From positions 1 to 64,000 of the forward strand of contig DASTAE010000233.1 in NCBI GenBank assembly GCA_035712985.1: a stretch of DNA of 64,000 nucleotides. Reading direction: 5' to 3'. Positions within the stretch are counted from its first letter, which is position 1. Every line of letters begins with the position of its first letter. The notes under the pieces were generated by a model that saw only the letters and a list, made by a program, of their open reading frames with translations, did no database searches and was not told the DNA's origin. This DNA comes from Actinospica sp035712985 (GTDB lineage: Bacteria > Actinomycetota > Actinomycetes > Streptomycetales > Catenulisporaceae). This document shows, in pieces, positions 7,029 to 13,554 of this stretch. A program made the translations under genes and the position numbers.

Positions 7029-9033
7029 CCTCGATCCGCGAGCCCGCGCCGAGCTTCGCCAGGATGCGCGAGACGTGGCTCTCCACGGTGCGCCTGGACA
7101 GGTTGAGCCGCTCGGCGATGTCAGGGTTCGACAGGCCCTCGGCGACCAGTTCGGCGACCGTGCTCTCGGTCGGCGTCAGCGACTGCGGGCCCGCCGCGGC
7201 ACGCCGGCTCCCGGCCACGGCGCGGAGCCGTACTCCGTGCCCGCGCAGCCGTGACGTGGCACGACGCACGTCCCACGCGGCGCCCATTCCGTCGTACACG
7301 TCGAGCGCCTCGAGCAGCGTCGTCCGCGCCCGCGTCGTGTCCCCGGACTTCGCCAGCAGCTCGGCCGCGTCCTCCAAAGCGTTGCCCAGCGCGGCCAGCA
7401 GCCCGGCCTCGCGCAGCATTTCCGCCGCCTGCGCGACGAGCTCCGGATCGCCGTCCATGAGCCCGCGGCACCACAGCAAGGTCGCCCGCCTGCGGCTGAC
7501 CGCCTCCTCCTGCGCGTCCTTCTCCGCGACCCGCGCCGCCTCCAGCGCCATCGGCCCGTCCCCGTGCGCCAGGGCCAGCCGGATCAGCGCGGGCAGCAGG
7601 CGATAGCGCAGCGGATGGCTCGGCCGGCCGAGGCGCAGCGAGACCGCGAGCACCTCCTCGGCCGCCTCCGGCGCGCCCTCGCGTTCGTAGTCGAGGGCCT
7701 CGGCGGCCAGCGCGAACACGCGGGAGACCTCGGTCAGGGAGGCGGCCGCGCCGGGGGTCTCGCGCAGGATCGCGAGCGAGCTCCGCGCCTGCTCGCCCTC
7801 GTCGCGCCGGATCGCGATCTGCGCGCGGATCGCGTGCCGCATGGCCGGGGCCGGGAGTTCGTGGTCTGCGATGAGGTCGAGGTGGGCCACGGCCTCGTCC
7901 CACAGGCCGAGTTCGAAGGCGATCTCGGCCGTGTGCAGGCGGAGCTGGCTGAGCCGCGCGAGCGCCGCGGTCTCGGCCGCGAGCAGCATCTGCCGGGCCC
8001 CGTCCATCAGCTCCTCGGGCGAGTCGCCGATCTCGAAGCCGACGGTGAAGCGGTTCACCCAGAGCAGCAGGCGCAGGTCCACGAGGTCGGGCTCGCCGCG
8101 GACGACCGCGGTCGCGCGTTCGATCAACGTGACCGCCGTGGCGCAGTCCTGGTCCGCGACGATCGATACATACGACTGCGCATGCAGCGCGTAGCCGATC
8201 GCCATCGGGTCGTTCGCGAGCCGGCCGGCGGCCAACGCGTCCCGCGCGGCGTCGCGGGCCTGTTCCAGCTGATCGCAGGTGCAGAACGCGACCGCGCGCA
8301 GGGCCGCGTATCGGGCGAGCCAGTGCGGCGGGACCTCCGGAGCGGCGGCGGCCGCGTCGAGTGCGAGCAGCACATCGTCGAGCCGCTGCAATCTCATCAG
8401 GCTGTATCCGAGCAGCCACGTGTTACGGCCGCTTCGCTCCGGGTCCTTGCTCCGGGCCGCGTTCTCCCGGGCGATCCGCGCCGCGTCTTCGAGCCGGAAG
8501 AGTCGGAAGTTCGCGTCGGCGAGTAAGTCCTCGAAGTCCGCGCGCCGTGGATCCCCGGCGTCCAGATCGGGGACGACGCGCTCGAACAGCGCGGCGGCCG
8601 TCGCCGGATCACGTCGGGTGAGCGTCTCGGCGTGCTCGGCGAGCCACTCCGCCTCCCACGGCTCGGTCCCGGCCTCGCCGCCGGCCAACAACTGCCGGCC
8701 CACGCGCTCCGGCTGCGCGCCCGTCGCCCGCAGGACCCACGCCGAGCGCCGGTGCAGGGCGCTGCGACGCTCGGGCGGCGTCGCGTCGTAGAGCGCCTGC
8801 CGGATCTCCCCCTCGCGGAAGCGCAGCTGATGCTCCGTCGATTCGAGCAGCCCGGCGCCGAGCGCCTCGTCCACGACCGGGACGAGTTCGATCGGCGTGA
8901 GCCCGTTGATCAGCGCGAGATCGGTGACCGAGAACGGATCGCCCAGCAGCGCCGCGCCGTGCAGCACCTCGAGCGTGCGTGGCGTGAGGAAGTCGAGCCG
9001 TTCCTCGATCGGGCCGCTCGGCGACGATTGCAC
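6997..9033 (-). CDS. LuxR-type regulator with long helical-repeat domain, copy 2
   Basis: This 678-residue paralogue of the gene at 5094 has the same layout. An N-terminal winged-helix-like segment (LDFLTPRTLEVLHGAALLGD, then FREGEIRQALYDATPPERR) leads into helical repeats and a C-terminal LuxR HTH (LTPTESTVAELVAEGLSNPD then RRTVESHVSRILAKLGAGSR). It also lacks a Walker A motif. The two genes converge and overlap by 32 bp over their HTH ends. They probably arose by inverted duplication and are likely cytoplasmic DNA-binding sensors. Nothing in the sequence identifies the signal. It is divergent from murG. Confidence 0.8.
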   Translation of the reverse strand: MQSSPSGPIEERLDFLTPRTLEVLHGAALLGDPFSVTDLALINGLTPIELVPVVDEALGAGLLESTEHQLRFREGEIRQALYDATPPERRSALHRRSAWVLRATGAQPERVGRQLLAGGEAGTEPWEAEWLAEHAETLTRRDPATAAALFERVVPDLDAGDPRRADFEDLLADANFRLFRLEDAARIARENAARSKDPERSGRNTWLLGYSLMRLQRLDDVLLALDAAAAAPEVPPHWLARYAALRAVAFCTCDQLEQARDAARDALAAGRLANDPMAIGYALHAQSYVSIVADQDCATAVTLIERATAVVRGEPDLVDLRLLLWVNRFTVGFEIGDSPEELMDGARQMLLAAETAALARLSQLRLHTAEIAFELGLWDEAVAHLDLIADHELPAPAMRHAIRAQIAIRRDEGEQARSSLAILRETPGAAASLTEVSRVFALAAEALDYEREGAPEAAEEVLAVSLRLGRPSHPLRYRLLPALIRLALAHGDGPMALEAARVAEKDAQEEAVSRRRATLLWCRGLMDGDPELVAQAAEMLREAGLLAALGNALEDAAELLAKSGDTTRARTTLLEALDVYDGMGAAWDVRRATSRLRGHGVRLRAVAGSRRAAAGPQSLTPTESTVAELVAEGLSNPDIAERLNLSRRTVESHVSRILAKLGAGSRIEVKAHLETVDP

Positions 9034-9134
9034 CGCACCAGGCTAACGGCACCGCACGTTGCGGCGGTACGGCCGAACTGTGGGAGGCTTGGCGGGTCAG
9101 CACGCAGGGGGCTCGAAGAGAAGGCGGTACCAGC

Positions 9135-10313
9135 GTGAGCAGCCGAGCCGACGGGTCCCGCCCCGTCCGGGTGATCGTGACCGGCGGCGGCACCGGGGGC
9201 CACGTGTACCCCGCGCTGACCACGGTGAACGCCCTGCGCGAGGTCCTGGCCGCCGAGGGCCGCGAGCTGTCGGTGACCTGGGTCGGCGCCCACGGCAAGC
9301 TCGAGGAGCGGATCGCCGGGGAGCACGGCATCCCCTTCCTGCCGGTGGCCACCGGCAAGCTGCGCCGGGCCCGCAACCCGCTGGGCATGCTCACCTGGAC
9401 CAATATCAGGGACCTGGCCCGGGTGCCGTGGGGCGCGGTGCAGGCCTGCGGGATCGTCCGTCGACTGAAGCCCGACGCCGTCGTCGGCTTCGGCGGCTAT
9501 GTCGCGGTGCCGGTGAGCGTCGCCGCCTGGCTCTGCCACCGCCCGCTGGTGATCCACGAGCAGACCGTGCGCCTGGGCCTGGCCAACCGGATCCTCGCGC
9601 GGCTGGCCAAGGCCACCGCCGTCTCCTCCGAGTCCACCCTCGGCCTGCTGCCCGGCCGCACCCGGAGCCGTGCCGAGCTGGTCGGCAACCCGGTGCGCGC
9701 CGAGCTGTTCGGCGGCGACGCCGATCGGGCCGTGGCCGCGCTGGGCCTCGACGGCTTCGACCGCTCGCTGCCGACGGTGTACGTGACCGGCGGCGCGCTC
9801 GGCGCCCGGCAGATCAACAACCTGACCGTCGAATCGCTGCCCTGGCTGCTCAAGCAGGCCAACGTCGTGCACCAGTGCGGCGCCGCCGAGATCGACCGGA
9901 TGCGCGAGGCGGCCGCCGCGCTCTCCCCGGAACTCGCGCCGCGCTACCACGTGGCCGAGTTCATCGGCGCGGAGCTGCCCGACCTGTTCGCGCTCGCCGA
10001 CCTCGTCGTGGCGCGCAGCGGCGCCGGCACGATCTCCGAGCTCTCCGCCCTCGGCAAGCCCGCGATCCTGATCCCGCTGGCCTCCTCGGCGGGCGGCGAG
10101 CAGGCGTTCAACGCGCGCTACCTCGATGAGCGCGGCGCCGCGCGCGCCCTGCTCGGCGAGGTGTCGGGGGAGGACCTGCGCGCCGCGATCGGCGCCCTGC
10201 TCGAGGATCCGGCCGCCCGCGCCGCGATGGCCGACCACGCGCGGGAACTCGGCAGGCCCGAGGCCGCGCGCACGCTCTCCGCGCTAATCCTGCGCGTCGC
10301 CGGGGCGCAGTAG
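9135..10313 (+). CDS. murG: MurG-type UDP-GlcNAc:lipid I N-acetylglucosaminyltransferase
   Basis: This 392-residue GT28 glycosyltransferase would add GlcNAc to lipid I to make lipid II at the inner face of the membrane. Motifs present are GGGTGGHVYP (acceptor/diphosphate loop), VGFGGYVAVPVSVAA, HEQTVRLGLANR, VTGGALGARQIN, ARSGAGTISE with the UDP-GlcNAc-binding Glu, and GGEQAFNAR, matching the MurG Q-x-x-N-A motif. The length is normal. The start is a GTG at 9135. It is not in a dcw cluster (no mraY, murD, ftsW or murC beside it), so it may be a second MurG copy. Its 3' end overlaps the convergent phosphoribosyltransferase by 30 bp. Confidence 0.85.
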   Translation: MSSRADGSRPVRVIVTGGGTGGHVYPALTTVNALREVLAAEGRELSVTWVGAHGKLEERIAGEHGIPFLPVATGKLRRARNPLGMLTWTNIRDLARVPWGAVQACGIVRRLKPDAVVGFGGYVAVPVSVAAWLCHRPLVIHEQTVRLGLANRILARLAKATAVSSESTLGLLPGRTRSRAELVGNPVRAELFGGDADRAVAALGLDGFDRSLPTVYVTGGALGARQINNLTVESLPWLLKQANVVHQCGAAEIDRMREAAAALSPELAPRYHVAEFIGAELPDLFALADLVVARSGAGTISELSALGKPAILIPLASSAGGEQAFNARYLDERGAARALLGEVSGEDLRAAIGALLEDPAARAAMADHARELGRPEAARTLSALILRVAGAQ

Positions 10314-10949
10314 CCGGATCACGTCGGCGTCGCTCAGCTGGGCGAAGTCGTCGTACCACTCGCCGACGGCCTCGAAATCCGCGGGTGCCAGGACGTAGAC
10401 GACGTCGTCGGCCAGACCGCTCTCGGCCAGGTGACGGACGGATTCCGGCGCGCACACCGGCGCCGCGAAGATCAGCCTGCTCGGCGAGCGCCGCCGCAGG
10501 GAGCGCAGCGCCGCCCGGGCCGTGACGCCGGTGGCCAGCCCGTCGTCCGCGAGCACGACCTCCCGGCCCAGCAACCGCGGCAGCGGCCGATCGCCCCGGT
10601 AGGCGGCGACCCGGCGTTCGAGCTCCACCCGCTCGGCCGCGGCCAGCGCCGCCAGCCGCGCGCCCGCGAAGCCCAGCCGGGCCGCCTGCGGGCCGGGGAC
10701 GACCTCGTCGAGCCCCTCGGCGATCGCGGCGAGACCGTACTCCGGGTAGCCGGGGGCGCCGATCTTGCGCGCGACGAAGGCCTCGGCCGACACACCGAGC
10801 CGCGCGGCGATCTCGCCCGCGATCGGGATCCCGCCGCGCGGCAGGCCGAGCACCACGGGCTCGCGCGGGCCGAGCAGCGCCACGCGTTCGGCGAGCAGCC
10901 GGCCCGCCTCGAACCGGTCCGCGAAGCGTCCGGGCGGTTCAGGGGGCAT
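10284..10949 (-). CDS. Phosphoribosyltransferase domain protein
   Basis: About 221 residues with a type I phosphoribosyltransferase fold. The signature is VVLADDGLATGVTA, the PRPP-binding loop with two acidic residues followed by TG-T. GLPRGGIPIAGEIA and VARKIGAPGYPEYGLAAI are also typical of the stand-alone actinobacterial PRTase family, often found beside dienelactone-hydrolase or stress genes. The specific base substrate is unknown. The ATG at 10949 is chosen because AGGAGG (10955-10960) lies 5 bases upstream; a GTG two codons earlier would overlap that site. It is divergent from the HesB-like gene. Confidence 0.8.
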   Translation of the reverse strand: MPPEPPGRFADRFEAGRLLAERVALLGPREPVVLGLPRGGIPIAGEIAARLGVSAEAFVARKIGAPGYPEYGLAAIAEGLDEVVPGPQAARLGFAGARLAALAAAERVELERRVAAYRGDRPLPRLLGREVVLADDGLATGVTARAALRSLRRRSPSRLIFAAPVCAPESVRHLAESGLADDVVYVLAPADFEAVGEWYDDFAQLSDADVIRLLRPGDAQD

Positions 10950-11051
10950 CGGCACCTCCTCGTTCCGGCTTCTCGATTATCCCCGTTTCGCCGCGGAACG
11001 ACCGGGTACCCGAGCCGCTCCCGAAACCGAACGGAAAGGAACGACCAGCCT

Positions 11052-11348
11052 ATGCTGATGCTCACCGACGCCGCCGCCACCGCCATCAACCAGCTCGCCA
11101 CCCAGCCGAACATGCCCGAGACGACCGGTCTGCGGATCGCGCCGAGCCCGGACGACACCCAGGGCGCCGCCCTCGCCGCGGCCCTGACCACCGGCCCCGG
11201 GCCCGAGGACCAGGTCCTCGAGGTGCACCAGGCCCGCGTGTACCTCGAGCCCGTGGCCGCCGAGCAGCTCGCGGACAAGGTGCTCGACGCCGAGACCGCC
11301 GCCGGCGGCCAGATCGCCTTCCATCTGCGGCCGCAGGCCGAGGCCTGA
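11052..11348 (+). CDS. HesB/IscA-like small protein without cysteines
   Basis: This 98-residue protein (MLMLTDAAATAINQL, TGLRIAPS, EVHQARVYLEP) resembles the Fe-S biosynthesis HesB/IscA fold. Actinobacterial members of this type are often annotated as HesB-domain proteins or mislabelled adhesins. It has no Cys, so it cannot be a canonical Fe-S scaffold. Its function is not established. GGAAAGGAACG gives a good ribosome-binding site just upstream. Confidence 0.7.
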   Translation: MLMLTDAAATAINQLATQPNMPETTGLRIAPSPDDTQGAALAAALTTGPGPEDQVLEVHQARVYLEPVAAEQLADKVLDAETAAGGQIAFHLRPQAEA

Positions 11349-11424
11349 GCGCGCACGCTCGCGCTTGGCCCATCCGGTGCTTCATCCAAGATCGGGTGCG
11401 GCGTGCCGCCGGCCGCCGGGAGTT

Positions 11425-11476
11425 AGGTCTCCATTCTCGCGGGTACGGACCTGCGCCGAGAGGGGTGGGCGAGAAT
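11425..11476 (+). promoter_or_regulatory. Possible pseudoknot-like leader of the NlpC/P60 gene
   Basis: ATTCTCGC (11433-11440) pairs exactly with GCGAGAAT (11469-11476). AGGTC (11425-11429) can pair with GACCT (11448-11452), lying inside the first loop. The order 1-2-1'-2' is that of an H-type pseudoknot. It lies 25 bases before the NlpC/P60 start. Stems this short can occur by chance. I looked for the ydaO/c-di-AMP riboswitch core and did not find it. Confidence 0.3.
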
Positions 11477-11501
11477 CCATCTATCTACGCGGGACGGCGA
11501 C

Positions 11502-12032
11502 ATGCGAATACCGTGGCAACGCGAGTCTTGGAGCGGACGGATATCCGGGGTGCGGCGAAGACCGCCGCTGGCCGCGTTCGCGGTCATCGTGGCGGCGACG
11601 CTGCTGAGCGTCGCCGCCGCGCCCGCCCGGGCCGACGGCGGCCCGGGCACCCGATGGCGGCCGCACGCGGTCGACTCCGGGAAGAGCCGGGGCGAGAAAG
11701 CGCTCGCCTTCGCGCTCGCCCAGATCGGCAAGCCCTACGCGTACGGCGGAAACGGGCCCGACGCGTACGACTGTTCGGGTCTGACCCAGCAGGCGTGGCG
11801 CGACGCCGGAGTCCGGATACCGCGCACCTCGCAGGAGCAGGCGGGCGTGGGGATCTCCGTTCCGCTCGGCCAGGCCCGACTCGGCGACCTGGTCGTCTTC
11901 TACTCCGACGCCTCGCACGTCGGCATCTACGCCGGACACGGCATGGTCGTGGTCGCCCCGCACAGCGGCGCGTTCATCCGGCTCGAGGCGATCGTCTGGA
12001 TGCCCGTCTACGCCGTCCGAAGGCCGGGATAG
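11502..12032 (+). CDS. Secreted NlpC/P60 peptidoglycan endopeptidase
   Basis: This 176-residue protein has an Arg-rich N-terminus, a hydrophobic signal segment (LAAFAVIVAATLLSVAAAPARA) with a cleavage site near ARA-DG, and a C-terminal NlpC/P60 domain. The catalytic Cys is in YDCSGLTQQAW, the His in DASHVGIYAG and the third polar position in APHSG. Such enzymes cut D-gamma-Glu to diaminopimelate bonds in the stem peptide outside the cell. With no extra binding modules it is a minimal hydrolase. The ATG at 11502 was chosen because it gives the signal peptide. It is followed by murF on the same strand after 61 bp. Confidence 0.85.
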   Translation: MRIPWQRESWSGRISGVRRRPPLAAFAVIVAATLLSVAAAPARADGGPGTRWRPHAVDSGKSRGEKALAFALAQIGKPYAYGGNGPDAYDCSGLTQQAWRDAGVRIPRTSQEQAGVGISVPLGQARLGDLVVFYSDASHVGIYAGHGMVVVAPHSGAFIRLEAIVWMPVYAVRRPG

Positions 12033-12093
12033 GCCGGTCCCCATCCCGCGGTCGCTCGAAATCCGAAATCGCGCCGTTTCCGTATGACGGTGC

Positions 12094-13497
12094 ATGAGAG
12101 AGATAACGCTGCGGGAGCTCGCCGACGTGGTCGGTGGCACTGTGCACGACGGCGCGGACGACATCGCGGTCAAGGCGCCCGCGTTCGTCGACTCGCGCAA
12201 GGCGCAGGCGGGCGGGCTGTTCGTCGCGCTGCCCGGAGAGCGGGTGGACGGGCACGACTACGTGGAGGCCGCGATCTCCGGCGGCGCCACGGTGGTGCTG
12301 GCGCAGCGTCCGGTCGGCGCGCCCGCGGTCGTCGTGCAGGACGGCGTCGACGCGCTCGGCAAGCTGTCCGCGCACCTGATCGCGCAGGGCGTGGCCGGCG
12401 GGATGACCGTGCTCGGCATCACGGGCTCCGCGGGCAAGACGACCACCAAGGACCTGATCGCGCACCTGCTGCGCACGCGCGGCGCGACCGTGGCCACGCC
12501 GGGCAACTTCAACAACGAGATCGGCCTGCCGCTCACGGTCAGCCTGGCCACCGAGGACACGCGGTTCCTGGTGCTGGAGATGGGCGCCCGTGCCATCGGG
12601 CACATCAAGTACCTGACGGAGATCGCGCCGCCGTCGATCGGCGTCGTCACCAACATCGGCACCGCGCACCTCGGCGAGTTCGGCGGCTACGCGGCGACGA
12701 CGCAGGGCAAGGGAGAGCTCGTCGAGTCGCTGCCGGCCGAGGGCCTGGCCGTGCTGAACGCGGACGACGAGCGGGTGCTGTCGATGCGCACGCGGACCAA
12801 GGCCGAGGTCGTGCTCTTCGGCCTCTCGCAGGAGGCTGACATCCGGGCCGCGGACGTGACCCTGGACGAGGGCGGCCACGCGCGCTTCACCCTGCACACG
12901 CCGGAGGGCACGGCACCCGTCGCGCTGCAGCTGATCGGTGAGCACCAGGTGGGCAACGCGCTGGCGGCGGCCGCCGTCGCCCGGCGCATCGGGCTGAGCA
13001 CCGAGGAGATCGCCGCCGGTCTCGGCACCGCGACGGCCGCCTCCGGCGGACGGCTCGAGATCACCGAGCGGCCGGACGGCATCGTCATCGTCAACGACGC
13101 CTACAACGCGAATCCGCACAGCACGCGCGCCGCGCTCAGGGCCCTGAGGGCGATGGCGCAGGGCCGGCGCACCGTCGTCGTGCTCGGCGCGATGCTCGGT
13201 CTCGACGAGACCGTGGAGGAGGAGCACCGCGGGGTCGGCGCGCTGGCCAGGGAGCTCGGCGTGGACATCGTGATCACCGTCGGCGGGCTCAAGGGCGCCG
13301 AGGAGGCCGGCTGGATCGCCGACGGCGCCGAGGACGCCGGGGCGACCGTCGTGCGCACCCTCGACAACGTCGAGGCGCGCGTCGTGCTCGACAAGATGCT
13401 CGCCCCCGGCGACATCGTGCTCTTCAAGGCCTCGCAGCCCGCCGGGCTCCAGCCGCTCGCCGAGCAGCTGGCCGGGCAGGCCGAAACCGTGCACTGA
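12094..13497 (+). CDS. murF: UDP-MurNAc-tripeptide:D-Ala-D-Ala ligase
   Basis: This 467-residue Mur ligase has the MurF domain order. The N-terminal UDP-binding domain contains VDSRKAQAGGLFVALPGERV. The ATPase domain has ITGSAGKTTTKDL, NFNNEIGLPLT and LEMGARAIGHI. The C-terminal domain begins at VIVNDAYNANPHSTRAAL. The enzyme joins D-Ala-D-Ala to the UDP-MurNAc-tripeptide in the cytoplasm. The neighbouring alr-ddl fusion, convergent on the opposite strand, would make its substrate. It lies outside a dcw operon, so it may be a second copy. Weak purine-rich sequence precedes the start. Confidence 0.9.
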   Translation: MREITLRELADVVGGTVHDGADDIAVKAPAFVDSRKAQAGGLFVALPGERVDGHDYVEAAISGGATVVLAQRPVGAPAVVVQDGVDALGKLSAHLIAQGVAGGMTVLGITGSAGKTTTKDLIAHLLRTRGATVATPGNFNNEIGLPLTVSLATEDTRFLVLEMGARAIGHIKYLTEIAPPSIGVVTNIGTAHLGEFGGYAATTQGKGELVESLPAEGLAVLNADDERVLSMRTRTKAEVVLFGLSQEADIRAADVTLDEGGHARFTLHTPEGTAPVALQLIGEHQVGNALAAAAVARRIGLSTEEIAAGLGTATAASGGRLEITERPDGIVIVNDAYNANPHSTRAALRALRAMAQGRRTVVVLGAMLGLDETVEEEHRGVGALARELGVDIVITVGGLKGAEEAGWIADGAEDAGATVVRTLDNVEARVVLDKMLAPGDIVLFKASQPAGLQPLAEQLAGQAETVH

Positions 13498-13515
13498 CGG
13501 GCTGAACAGCGGAAA

Positions 13516-13539
13516 GGGGCGGGCCGCGCGGCCCGCCCC
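13516..13539. terminator. Bidirectional terminator between murF and alr-ddl
   Basis: A perfect 24-bp palindrome has left half GGGGCGGGCCGC and right half its reverse complement. It lies between the converging stops of murF (13497) and alr-ddl (13555). It would fold as a stem of about 10 bp in either transcript. There is no T-tract. Confidence 0.7.
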
Positions 13540-13554
13540 CCTCGGCCTGAGCAG

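Noticed and set aside
11349..11501. ydaO/c-di-AMP riboswitch before the NlpC/P60 gene
   Set aside because: The conserved core segments (GGGGGANCCA-like and GGGGTGAATCC-like blocks and the CCGAACCCG region) were looked for and are not present.
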